From Heyndrickxia sporothermodurans (GTDB taxonomy: Bacteria; Bacillota; Bacilli; Bacillales; Bacillaceae_C): a stretch of 25,678 nt of DNA. This document shows, piece by piece, positions 14,301-21,570 of the stretch; position 1 is the stretch's first letter, and each line of letters opens with the position of its first letter. Where the stretch lies: assembly GCF_016785185.1 (NCBI RefSeq), contig NZ_JAEKDY010000047.1. One strand, written 5' to 3'. The position numbers and the translations under genes were made by a program. Under the pieces are notes generated by a model. The model saw only the letters and a program-made list of their open reading frames with translations, had not been told where the DNA came from and did not search any database.

Positions 14301-15362
14301 TTATAAAACGAACAGTCCTACGACGCCGCTAATTATTCCTAATACAACAACGGATAATATCACAAAAAACAACACTTTTTTCGGAAATGATTTTGCAACC
14401 ATCAATAAAGAAGGTAGGCTAATCGCAGGTAATGTAACTAATAGTGCTGCAGCAGGTCCTCCACCAAGTCCCATTGTAATAAAAGTCTGGATAATTGGAA
14501 TTTCTGCAGCAGTAGGAATTACGAAAAGCATTCCTGCAATAGCAAAAATAATGATTCCTATAAGGCTATTCGCCATCGAAGTACTTAAATGAGGGAACAG
14601 CCAAGCGCGACCAGCACCTAAAACGAGTACTGAGAGAACATAGGCGGGAACAATATATATGATCATCATCCAAATGCTTTTCATCCATCGAGTGAAAAAA
14701 TGCCCCTTAGGTTCTTCGGGATGAAAAACTTGATCCATGTCAATCGGTTGTACGTCTTTTACAAAACGATTCGCTACATAACTCACACCGAAAGTTAATA
14801 CGAGACCAATAATCAAACGCAATAAAGTGAATTTCCAAGACAATACAAACGTCATAAAGACGAGTGTGGCGGGATTAATCATCGGATTCCCAATCCAGAA
14901 TGCTAGTGCTGCTCCAACCGATACATTTTTTTTACGGAGTCCCACAGCCATAGGTGCTGCACAACACGTACACATCATCCCGGGAATCGAAGCAAGCCCC
15001 GCAACTGCAGTACTTCCGAACGAAGTTTTACCAAGCACTTTTAAAAGCCATTTTGCCGGAAGTAATACTTGAAGTAAGGAACCTAATAAAATACCAAGTA
15101 CCGCAGCCTTCCAAACGGATTGAAAATAAACCTTTGCATAGTCCCAAGCTGTTTGCCATGATGGGGCTCCTTTTGATTGGTCACCTAAAATCGATGAGCC
15201 AATTGAATGAGTATTAGCTGCTAAAATTACCTTATGATAATATGGCCACCACTTCACATAAAACAATCCGGCAGCGGCGATAATGATAAAAGCAAAAACG
15301 AACCAAAACGTTTTTTTCTTATATGCTTGATGTGGTTGTAAAGAATGATCAAGCTGTGGCAT
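14301..15362 (-). CDS. DUF318/ArsP-type permease with CTCCAAP motif
   Basis: A 353-residue membrane protein of the permease group that includes YraQ and the organoarsenical exporter ArsP. It has about eight to ten spans in two halves. The first half carries the cysteine motif CTCCAAP (C131, C133, C134) in ASIPGMMCTCCAAPMAVGL, followed by WIGNPMINPATLVF. The second half has the matching IPTAAEIPIIQTFITMGLGGGPAAALLV. The ATG at 15360-15362 follows GGGGGTTG; the frame opens three codons earlier at a TTG. It is divergent from selD-mnmH with 176 nt between them. A thiol-rich pore beside a selenium operon suggests movement of a selenium or other metalloid compound, but this is inference. Confidence 0.82.
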   Translation of the reverse strand: MPQLDHSLQPHQAYKKKTFWFVFAFIIIAAAGLFYVKWWPYYHKVILAANTHSIGSSILGDQSKGAPSWQTAWDYAKVYFQSVWKAAVLGILLGSLLQVLLPAKWLLKVLGKTSFGSTAVAGLASIPGMMCTCCAAPMAVGLRKKNVSVGAALAFWIGNPMINPATLVFMTFVLSWKFTLLRLIIGLVLTFGVSYVANRFVKDVQPIDMDQVFHPEEPKGHFFTRWMKSIWMMIIYIVPAYVLSVLVLGAGRAWLFPHLSTSMANSLIGIIIFAIAGMLFVIPTAAEIPIIQTFITMGLGGGPAAALLVTLPAISLPSLLMVAKSFPKKVLFFVILSVVVLGIISGVVGLFVL

Positions 15363-15499
15363 AAAAAACAACCCCCAAATAATGGTAAAATAATAATAAA
15401 AGACATTATATTATATCATAATTTATATTTTTTCGTTGAAAGATTTTTAATGAATCCCTCAATTAAATCCTAAAATATGCATTTTTTATTTTCCTGTTC

Positions 15500-15505
15500 T
15501 ATAAT
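15500..15505 (+). promoter_or_regulatory. Likely -10 of the selD-mnmH operon
   Basis: TATAAT at 15500-15505, 33 nt before the selD ATG. No clear -35 is seen in the AT-rich upstream sequence. Confidence 0.4.
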
Positions 15506-15538
15506 TAAAGCAAAAAATAATCGAAAGGTTGTTATCAT

Positions 15539-16582
15539 ATGACAAGTACAGTAAAACTTACTTCATTATCTTCGAAAGGCGGTTGTGGTTGTAAAATCGG
15601 ACCAGCTGATTTAGCTGCCGTTATTCGAACGTTGCCACCTGCTACACCAAACCCAAATTTATTAGTCGGATTAGATACTAGTGATGATGCGGGTGTTTAT
15701 CGTTTAACAGACGATTTAGCCATTGTCCAAACAGTTGATTTTTTCACACCAATTGTGGATGATCCTTATTCATTTGGACAAGTAGCAGCGGCAAATGCGA
15801 TCAGTGATATTTATGCCATGGGAGGAACACCGTTAACTGCATTGAATATTGTGGCCTTTCCAATACACACATTAGAAAAGGAAATATTAGCTGATATTCT
15901 GCGCGGGGCAGGAGATAAATTAAAAGAAGCAGGGGCAACACTTGTTGGGGGACACTCAATTGATGATAAAGAACCGAAATTTGGTTTAGCCGTAACGGGA
16001 ATCGTCCATCCTGATAAAGTACGTACTAATGCAGGAGCAAAAGCAGGAGATAAATTAATCTTAACAAAACCTATTGGTGTTGGGATATTAACTACTTCAA
16101 TTAAACGTGATTTATTATCTGAGGAAGAAATCAACCGTGTAACAAATGTAATGACAACATTAAATAAAACTGCCGCTGAAACGATGGGGAATTATAATGT
16201 ACATTCCTGTACCGATGTTACTGGATTTGGATTATTAGGACATGCGTCAGAAATGGCAAAAGGCAGTGGTGTTGGACTTCATATCCATAAAGAACAAGTA
16301 CCAATGCTTCCTAGAGTTAGAGAGCTAGCTGAAGCGGGAGCTGTTCCGGGTGGAACAAAAAATAACTTTGCTCACCTTGAAGGAGATGTCACTTACCCTG
16401 AAACTATGGATCAAATCGATCAATGGATCTTATGTGATGCGGTAACGTCAGGCGGACTATTAATATCTGTGGCTGGTGAAGAAGGCGAAGAACTTCTTAC
16501 GGATTTAATAAATGCTGGGGTAGAAGCAGCAATTATTGGTGAGGTGAACGAGGAAAATCCAGGGCATATCGTCGTATTATAG
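15539..16582 (+). CDS. selD: Selenide, water dikinase SelD (Cys form)
   Basis: A 347-residue enzyme that makes selenophosphate, the active selenium donor, from selenide and ATP. The catalytic loop is KGGCGCKIG: C16 corresponds to the Cys/Sec position and K19 to the essential lysine (Cys17 and Lys20 in E. coli). C16 is encoded by TGT, so this is not a selenoprotein. Further family blocks are GLDTSDDAGVYRL (metal/ATP aspartates), AANAISDIYAMGG, LVGGHSIDD, CTDVTGFGLLGHA and GGTKNNF. It is followed 30 nt later by mnmH. No selA, selB or tRNA-Sec is in the window, so the selenium evidently goes at least to tRNA. Confidence 0.95.
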   Translation: MTSTVKLTSLSSKGGCGCKIGPADLAAVIRTLPPATPNPNLLVGLDTSDDAGVYRLTDDLAIVQTVDFFTPIVDDPYSFGQVAAANAISDIYAMGGTPLTALNIVAFPIHTLEKEILADILRGAGDKLKEAGATLVGGHSIDDKEPKFGLAVTGIVHPDKVRTNAGAKAGDKLILTKPIGVGILTTSIKRDLLSEEEINRVTNVMTTLNKTAAETMGNYNVHSCTDVTGFGLLGHASEMAKGSGVGLHIHKEQVPMLPRVRELAEAGAVPGGTKNNFAHLEGDVTYPETMDQIDQWILCDAVTSGGLLISVAGEEGEELLTDLINAGVEAAIIGEVNEENPGHIVVL

Positions 16583-16612
16583 ACTAGTGTGATTGGGAAA
16601 GGTGGGAACATT

Positions 16613-17650
16613 ATGTTCCATGACATATCAATTGAAGAATTAAGATCATTAAAAAATAACAATGAGCTAACTGTGATTGATGTTCGCTCTCAGTCTGAAT
16701 ATAAAGATGCAACGATTCCGGGAAGCATAAATATTCCTTTTTTTAATGATGATGAAAGAGCTGAAATTGGTACTATTTATAAACAAATAAGTCCACAAGC
16801 TGCAAAGGAACGCGGCCTTGAAATTATGTCGGCAAAGTTGCCGGGTTTTGTAAAGGAATTTGCGAAATTAAATGGTAAAAAAGCGGTTTTTTGCTGGCGT
16901 GGAGGAATGCGGAGTAAAACAACAGCAACTGTTCTTGGACTAATGGGCATCAATGTTTTTCGTTTAAATGGCGGCTATCGTTCATATAGAAATTGGGTAG
17001 TAGATACACTGGAGACATTCGAATTACGACCGAAAGCTTATATCCTAAATGGTTATACCGGTTCAGGGAAGACAACGATTCTTCATCGCCTTGATCAGGA
17101 GGGGTATCCAGTTCTAGATCTTGAAGGGTTGGCGAAACATAGAGGTTCAATATTTGGTCAAATCGGATTGGAACCAAATAATCAAAAAACATTTGATGCA
17201 CAGCTTCTTGAAGAGATTCTTTCACTTAATCATTCGCCATATATCCTATTTGAAGGGGAAAGCAAAAGAATTGGAAAAGTCTCCTTACCAGATTTTTTAA
17301 TCGAAAAAAAAGAGCAGGGAGTACAGTTATTTATTGAAATACCAATTGAAGAGCGGGTACGTCATATTTTAGAGGATTATCAGCCATGGAATTATGAAAA
17401 GGAATGCTTTGAAGCTTTTTCAAGAATAAAAAGACGAATCCATACACCAATTGCAAGCAAGATTGAGACAGATTTAAAATTAGGTGATTATTCTTCAGCT
17501 GTTAAATTGCTCTTAGAATATTATTATGATCCTTTATACGAACATACAGCGGAACAATATCCAGAAAAAAGTAAGATTTATATTAAAGCAAAAAATGTTG
17601 AAGAAGCTATCAAGCATATTCGCGATCAACTTAGTGTAAAATTAATATAA
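16613..17650 (+). CDS. mnmH: tRNA 2-selenouridine synthase MnmH (SelU/YbbB)
   Basis: A 345-residue protein that replaces sulfur with selenium at the wobble 2-thiouridine (U34) of tRNA-Lys, -Glu and -Gln, using selenophosphate from SelD. Residues 1-130 form a rhodanese domain (VIDVRSQSEYKDATIPGSIN) with the active loop CWRGGMRS; C94 matches the catalytic Cys97 of E. coli. Residues 140-345 form a P-loop domain, GYTGSGKT (147-154), which binds the geranyl/selenyl intermediate machinery. A GTG at 16589 is in frame, but AAAGGTGGG 6 nt before the ATG at 16613 is the better start. A terminator follows the gene. Confidence 0.95.
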   Translation: MFHDISIEELRSLKNNNELTVIDVRSQSEYKDATIPGSINIPFFNDDERAEIGTIYKQISPQAAKERGLEIMSAKLPGFVKEFAKLNGKKAVFCWRGGMRSKTTATVLGLMGINVFRLNGGYRSYRNWVVDTLETFELRPKAYILNGYTGSGKTTILHRLDQEGYPVLDLEGLAKHRGSIFGQIGLEPNNQKTFDAQLLEEILSLNHSPYILFEGESKRIGKVSLPDFLIEKKEQGVQLFIEIPIEERVRHILEDYQPWNYEKECFEAFSRIKRRIHTPIASKIETDLKLGDYSSAVKLLLEYYYDPLYEHTAEQYPEKSKIYIKAKNVEEAIKHIRDQLSVKLI

Positions 17651-17666
17651 TCTAATTGTTACTCAT

Positions 17667-17704
17667 AAAACGGCTATAACATTATTTGTTTTAGTCGTTT
17701 TTTT
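17667..17704 (+). terminator. Terminator of selD-mnmH
   Basis: AAAACGGCT (17667-17675) pairs with AGTCGTTTT (17693-17701) with one G-T pair. It ends in a run of seven T. Confidence 0.7.
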
Positions 17705-17840
17705 GAATAAGGTATAGTATTTATTTAACATAAATTTATTATGTAAACACATTTTAATAGACCAAACATCTTATTTTAACATAAATTGTAGGTCTATGGA
17801 ATTAATTTTGTAAAAATTTTCTAAAAAATTTAAAAGCTTG

Positions 17841-17849
17841 TGCTATAAT
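17841..17849 (+). promoter_or_regulatory. Toxin mRNA promoter (extended -10)
   Basis: TGCTATAAT with TATAAT at 17844-17849 and TGn extension, about 64 nt before the toxin ATG. It predicts a transcript of roughly 270 nt ending at the terminator at 18128. Confidence 0.6.
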
Positions 17850-17912
17850 GTTATTAGCACAGTATAGCAGGGTGGTGGTGGTTACTCCTAAATTAAAGGG
17901 GGGAGATCACTG

Positions 17913-18011
17913 ATGGTCACATTTTACGAAGCGTTGTCACTAATGATGATGTTTGGGTCATTAATCGTTACCGTGATTACCGTTGTTATTTCTCTTACAA
18001 AAAAGAAATAA
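17913..18011 (+). CDS. Holin-like type I toxin
   Basis: A 32-residue peptide. It has a short polar head (MVTFYEALS), one membrane span of about 18 residues (MMMFGSLIVTVITVVISL) and a basic KKK tail. This is the form of the 'putative holin-like toxin' peptides of Bacillales and lactobacilli, related in plan to TxpA, BsrG and BsrE, which insert in the membrane. A very strong ribosome binding site (a GGGGGGAG run) lies 6 nt upstream of the ATG, and CTCCT at 17885-17889 could mask it by pairing, a common device in such mRNAs. The long structured 3' UTR (18012-18128) is covered by an antisense RNA. Confidence 0.8.
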   Translation: MVTFYEALSLMMMFGSLIVTVITVVISLTKKK

Positions 18012-18132
18012 CCCACCCTGCCAGGCCATGGTTTTAGGGTAGGTTCCAAGCTTTCCTTATAGGGCCACTGCACTTCCATGCAGGTATGCTGTGTAAGAAC
18101 ATTGGCTCCCAACCAATGTTCTTTTTTTATCT
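18000..18132 (-). ncRNA. Predicted antisense RNA antitoxin (RatA/SR4-like)
   Basis: A minus-strand promoter at 18139-18167 points into the toxin mRNA. The RNA would start near 18132. It would end after the hairpin CCTACCCT/AGGGTGGG (complements of 18036-18043 and 18012-18019), which is followed by TTATTTCTTTTTT. It would be about 130 nt, fully complementary to the toxin 3' UTR and to its last codons. A second inner hairpin (CTGCA...TGCAG, about 18068-18083) may give a kissing loop. It is predicted from sequence only, by analogy with txpA/RatA and bsrG/SR4. Confidence 0.6.
18096..18128 (+). terminator. Terminator of toxin mRNA
   Basis: A perfect 10-bp stem AGAACATTGG (18096-18105)/CCAATGTTCT (18113-18122) followed by T7. 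Confidence 0.9.
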
Positions 18133-18138
18133 TTTCTT

Positions 18139-18167
18139 ATTATATCCAATAAAAATATAATATTCAA
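18139..18167 (-). promoter_or_regulatory. Promoter of antisense RNA
   Basis: On the minus strand TTGAAT (complement of 18162-18167), a 17-nt spacer and a perfect TATAAT (complement of 18139-18144). No protein gene lies downstream on this strand for several kilobases, so it has no coding target. Confidence 0.7.
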
Positions 18168-18420
18168 ACAATAACCTTTAATTGGAATTGATTGATTAGA
18201 TACCTCACAAAATCGCCCCAATGTCTATTTTATATAAATTTAATCAATCTGTACATCATGACAAAAGTAGGGTTTTTTATTAGGAAAAAGCCTTCATATG
18301 ATTCATCTGCATATAACATTAAGTTTAATTATATATTTTTTAAATAGAACAAAAATTCTACGTATTTTGGTAAAATATATTCCAAATGAACTAATGTAAC
18401 CATGATGGAGGTGATGGTGT
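18168..18420. other. AT-rich gap before the ABC permease genes
   Basis: I see no gene here. TGGTAAAAT at 18368-18376 looks like an extended -10 for the permease pair, and GGAGGTG at 18407-18413 is the ribosome binding site of the TTG-started first permease. Confidence 0.4.
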
Positions 18421-19290
18421 TTGATAAAAAAGTTTTTGCAAATCTTTTTAATAGTAGTAATCATCTTTTTAGTGACTAGTCTTCCATCCATGTTTATAGT
18501 TAGTAACAATCATGGAGAGGCATACCTACAATTTCATCCCGAAGTTATGATTATGAATATTCCAGTGTTTTTTACGTCCTTTCAAGATGGAACTTTTGGC
18601 ACATACAGTATAAATGGTATCTCACACTCTGTACTAAACGATATTCAATCATTTTCGATAAACTCGGGAATTCTTTTATTTTCAAGCATCTTAGTTGCTT
18701 TATTATTTTCTCTTAGCTTTGGTGTATTCTTAAGTTCCTTAAAAATGACAAAACTGTTTCGTTGGATTATAAATATATTTTCCCTAGTTCCAGATTTTAT
18801 CATTATTATTTTATCGATTGCACTTGCTGTTGAATTTTACAAGTGGACAGATATACGTGTAATTACGTTGTCCCCATTTTCCGATTCAGTCAATCTATGG
18901 TTTCCGATTGCCATCCTTTCATTAATGCCAACATTTTATTTATTTAAAATGATTTCTGCTAGATATATAGAAATAACCGGATTGGACTACATAAGAACAG
19001 CCGTAGGCAAAGGACTGGATAGACACTATATTAATAGCCGGCATATATTGAAAAACTTAATTCCTTATATTTTTGCTGATTTAAAAAAAGCCATATCATT
19101 TACAATAGGAAATTTATTTATTATCGAATATTTGTTTAATATAAAAGGATTAACCATTTTTATTTTTGATGATTATCAATTTCAGAAAGTCTTTTTATCA
19201 TTATTAATCTTATTGACCATTGCAACTCTTTGCTATTTGTTTATCAAATTACTTTTCTATTTTATTGAGCGGGTGTTTATCAATGCATGA
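18421..19290 (+). CDS. ABC transporter permease, OppB/DppB-like
   Basis: A 289-residue membrane protein with about six spans. The cytoplasmic EAA loop near residues 190-215 (YIRTAVGKGLDRHYINSRHI) matches the OppB pattern TAxAKGLxxxxVxxxH. The protein is shorter and more divergent than typical OppB. Its first outside loop (about residues 30-75) is unusual. The start is a TTG: GGAGGTG lies 7 nt upstream and no in-frame ATG or GTG precedes it after the stop. Its stop overlaps the ATG of the OppC-like partner by 8 nt. No ATPase or binding-protein gene is next to it, so the substrate is unknown and the ATPases must be borrowed or encoded elsewhere. Confidence 0.82.
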   Translation: MIKKFLQIFLIVVIIFLVTSLPSMFIVSNNHGEAYLQFHPEVMIMNIPVFFTSFQDGTFGTYSINGISHSVLNDIQSFSINSGILLFSSILVALLFSLSFGVFLSSLKMTKLFRWIINIFSLVPDFIIIILSIALAVEFYKWTDIRVITLSPFSDSVNLWFPIAILSLMPTFYLFKMISARYIEITGLDYIRTAVGKGLDRHYINSRHILKNLIPYIFADLKKAISFTIGNLFIIEYLFNIKGLTIFIFDDYQFQKVFLSLLILLTIATLCYLFIKLLFYFIERVFINA

Positions 19291-20206
19291 AAAAAGAACA
19301 TGGAATCCATATTTAATCATCAGCGTAATTATGGTATTTTTTTTATTCGCAATATCAATAGTCGGTCCATTGTTTGCCCCACATAAATTAACAGACAGTA
19401 TTACGATTTATCAATATGGGGAAAAAAATATGGCATTTCCACCGCTAGCCCCCTTTACATACAAAGAATATCCGTTAGGAACAGACAAATGGGGATACGA
19501 TTTACTTACATTACTAATTTATGGTGCAAAATATACTGTCTTTATTTCAATTTCGATTGCCTTATTAAAAATTGCTCTTGGTTTAGGAATTGGATTATTT
19601 ACAGGGATAATGAAAAAGAGGCTCCACATTTGGGAGTCATTTGAACATTCTTTATCGTATATTCCATCGTTTTTAATCATTTATTTCGTTTTGTGGCCGA
19701 TTTCTTTTAATCCAACTATTAAGCCTATATCATTAATCGTATTATTTATCATCGTATCGACCATAATCGGATTTCCGAGTGTAGCCGCATCGATTCGGGA
19801 AAAAACGATACAAGTGTATCGCTTGCCTTTTATTGAAGCCGCCATTACGACAGGGTCTTCAAAATGGAAAATAATTAAGCGCCACATCATTCCACATTTA
19901 ATAGAAGATATTGTTATATTATTTGTTCTCGAAATTGTTACCGCAATCACTGTGATGGGACAATTAGCATTATTTAATATTTTTATAGGAGGAACGAAGC
20001 TAGAAACCTCACCAACTTTATATCATTCGATTACGAAAGAATGGGCTGGTTTAGTAGGACAGGCAAGGGATCATTTGTGGGGAAATCAGTTCGTTCTTTT
20101 CATTCCATTAGTATGCTTACTGTTTGCGATTGTATCATTTCAACTTTTAGCCGTTGGATTAAAAAAACATTATAACCGCAGATATCAAACAAGTCAGTGG
20201 ATTTAG
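19283..20206 (+). CDS. ABC transporter permease, OppC/DppC-like
   Basis: The protein has 307 residues. The N-terminal region has the OppC signature, a single span, LFAPH, then PLGTDKWGYDLLTLLIYGAK, equivalent to HPLGTDxLGRDxLSRLxYG. The EAA loop reads FIEAAITTGSSKWKIIKRHI with IPH after it. The ATG at 19283 overlaps the upstream stop and is preceded by GAGCGGGTG; the frame opens earlier at 19220 but inside the first gene. Together the two form the membrane half of an Opp/Dpp/Nik-type importer. The solute-binding protein and ATPases are absent from the following 840 nt, which are non-coding. Confidence 0.87.
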   Translation: MHEKRTWNPYLIISVIMVFFLFAISIVGPLFAPHKLTDSITIYQYGEKNMAFPPLAPFTYKEYPLGTDKWGYDLLTLLIYGAKYTVFISISIALLKIALGLGIGLFTGIMKKRLHIWESFEHSLSYIPSFLIIYFVLWPISFNPTIKPISLIVLFIIVSTIIGFPSVAASIREKTIQVYRLPFIEAAITTGSSKWKIIKRHIIPHLIEDIVILFVLEIVTAITVMGQLALFNIFIGGTKLETSPTLYHSITKEWAGLVGQARDHLWGNQFVLFIPLVCLLFAIVSFQLLAVGLKKHYNRRYQTSQWI

Positions 20207-20291
20207 ACGACCATCCTTAATAATTGCAAAATAATATTGCAAAGGAATTCATAAAAATGAGGTAGTTTATTATTCCAGTAAATCATTTCAC

Positions 20292-20320
20292 TTGAAAAAA
20301 TGATAAAAATAAAGTAATAT
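20292..20320 (+). promoter_or_regulatory. Promoter of candidate small RNA
   Basis: TTGAAA (20292-20297), a 17-nt spacer and TAATAT (20315-20320). It lies in non-coding sequence 86 nt after the oppC-like gene. Confidence 0.45.
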
Positions 20321-20326
20321 AACAAT

Positions 20327-20566
20327 ACAAGCTGCATTGTACGTATTGATAATAAAGTTTTAACCTTTAAGCTGTAACAGGGAGTTTTATATTGAAACTG
20401 GAATGACAAGCTTTCGCCTACATGGCATGGAAGACAAGCAAGAACGTTTCTGCAAACACCCACTTTGAGGAGTGGTGGTTTAAAACTTTCTTAATACTCA
20501 TACGGCAAAGGCGGCCTTATAAATGACAACTTCCAAATCAGTTTCCAATCGGGAACTGGTTTTTTT
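20327..20566 (+). ncRNA. Candidate intergenic small RNA, unknown class
   Basis: The predicted transcript is about 240 nt, from the promoter at 20292-20320 to a strong terminator at 20538-20566. It contains a near-palindrome, AAACACCCACT with AGTGGTGGTTT (about 20454-20481), and is less AT-rich than the flanks. It matches none of the riboswitch or housekeeping RNA signatures I know. A 34-codon ORF (20422-20526) lacks any ribosome binding site. It could instead be the long 3' UTR of the permease operon. Confidence 0.35.
20538..20566 (+). terminator. Terminator upstream of the thi operon
   Basis: TCAGTTTCC (20538-20546) pairs with GGGAACTGG (20551-20559) with two G-T pairs and loop AATC. It is followed by T7. 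Confidence 0.85.
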
Positions 20567-20647
20567 ATACAGAGAATAATGTATGGAATTATATAATAAG
20601 AACCAAATTTTAAAAAGGAAAATTATCCTTTCTTTTTATCTAATTTA

Positions 20648-20656
20648 TGCTAACAT
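20648..20656 (+). promoter_or_regulatory. Likely thi operon promoter (extended -10)
   Basis: TGCTAACAT at 20648-20656 has a TGn extension before a TAACAT -10, about 25 nt ahead of the first TPP aptamer. The -35 is poor. Confidence 0.4.
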
Positions 20657-20678
20657 ATACATAAATGAATAATTTTAT

Positions 20679-20817
20679 CGCTAGGGGAGTCTAAATAAGA
20701 CTGAGACAGAGATGTTCTGGACCCTTTGAACTTGATCCAGTTTATGCTGGCGTAAGGAAGTGGGAGTAAGAGATATAATCAATTCTGCCCATCTAACTGC
20801 TTACGATGGGCTTTTTT
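20679..20817 (+). promoter_or_regulatory. TPP riboswitch 1 with terminator
   Basis: The THI-box aptamer runs from CTAGGGGAG (20681-20689) through CTGAGA (20701-20706) and ACCCTTTGAACTTGATCC to GCGTAAGGAAG near 20760. The P5 stem is CCAG/CTGG. The P4 pairing CTT/AAG departs from the usual CCT/AGG on both sides, so pairing is kept. The expression platform is GCCCATC (20787-20793)/GATGGGC (20805-20811) plus T6. GTGGG in the aptamer tail can pair with CCCAT of the terminator as antiterminator. Confidence 0.93.
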
Positions 20818-20840
20818 GTGTACAATTTCATAATTTTTTC

Positions 20841-20995
20841 TGCTAGGGGAGCCATAGGCTGAGAAATATCATTGATTGAAACCCTTTGTACCTGATCCGG
20901 ATTATACCGGCGTAGGGAAGCGGTCTAAATAGCTATTCTGTATTTTCTAGTTACAGTTGTTATTGCCGCTTTCTATTGAGGAAGGCGGTTTTTTT
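20841..20995 (+). promoter_or_regulatory. TPP riboswitch 2 with terminator
   Basis: A second THI-box: CTAGGGGAG (20843-20851), CTGAGA (20869-20874), ACCCTTTGTACCTGATCC and GCGTAGGGAAG. Its P5 is CCGG/CCGG and P4 is CCT/AGG. The terminator is CCGCTTTC (20966-20973)/GAAGGCGG (20981-20988) plus T7. AAGCGG at the end of the aptamer is complementary to CCGCTT of the terminator, giving a clear antiterminator. It lies 53 nt before thiW. Confidence 0.95.
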
Positions 20996-21048
20996 GTTGG
21001 AGAAAGAAAAGCTTCCTCACAAAAATCAAATGATGGAGGTGTGTAAAG

Positions 21049-21570
21049 ATGAATAAGTTAAAAAAAATGACGATAACTGCAGTTATTATTGCGATAACTA
21101 CTTTAATAAGTAATATCGTTTTTATCCCAGTGGGATTTGCAAAAATTTTCCCTATCCAACATATGGCTAATGTATTAACCGCTATCCTATTGGGTCCGTT
21201 TTATTCAATTGCACAAGCATTTATCGTGTCAATCATCCGAAATTTCACAGGAACCGGCTCCCTATTTGCTTTTCCCGGAAGTATGATTGGTGCATTTCTA
21301 TCAGGCTATTTGTTTATGAAAACAAGAAAGCTTAGTTGGGCGTTTACGGGTGAAGTTATTGGAACTGGCATTCTTGGGGCACTCGCAGCATATCCAGTAG
21401 CAAGGCTACTATTAGGAAAGAATGTAGCTTTATTTGGATTTATCCCTTCATTTATAGTTAGTTCCTTTGCAGGAGCACTAATTGCCATATTTTTAATGAA
21501 AGTATTATTACGAAATCAAACGTTTGGAGGAATCATTCATGAAAACAGCACTTACAATCGCAGGATCTGA
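21049..21570 (+). CDS. thiW: ThiW, ECF-transporter S component for thiazole precursor
   Basis: A 173-residue membrane protein with about five or six spans. Its family core reads IPVGFAKIFPIQHMANVLTA, followed by AFIVSIIRNFTGTGSLFAFPG and SMIGAFLSGYLF. ThiW is the substrate-capturing subunit of an energy-coupling-factor importer, thought to bring in the thiamin precursor hydroxyethylthiazole. It uses a shared EcfT/A/A' module encoded elsewhere. It is the first gene after the tandem TPP riboswitches, and GGAGGTGTG precedes the ATG. Its 3' end overlaps thiD by 32 nt. The next-but-one gene, thiM, phosphorylates just this thiazole. Confidence 0.9.
   Translation: MNKLKKMTITAVIIAITTLISNIVFIPVGFAKIFPIQHMANVLTAILLGPFYSIAQAFIVSIIRNFTGTGSLFAFPGSMIGAFLSGYLFMKTRKLSWAFTGEVIGTGILGALAAYPVARLLLGKNVALFGFIPSFIVSSFAGALIAIFLMKVLLRNQTFGGIIHENSTYNRRI

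Noticed and set aside
15539..15600. SelD as a selenoprotein
   Set aside because: The catalytic position is a TGT cysteine codon; there is no in-frame TGA.
20203..20463. Minus-strand ORF of 86 codons antisense to the same region
   Set aside because: No ribosome binding site, low-complexity hydrophobic translation, and no family resemblance.
20422..20526. A 34-codon ORF beginning MAWKTSKNVSANTHFEEWW
   Set aside because: No ribosome binding site precedes the ATG, codon choice (AAG, AAC) differs from the neighbours, and I know no matching family. I keep the region as a candidate RNA instead.
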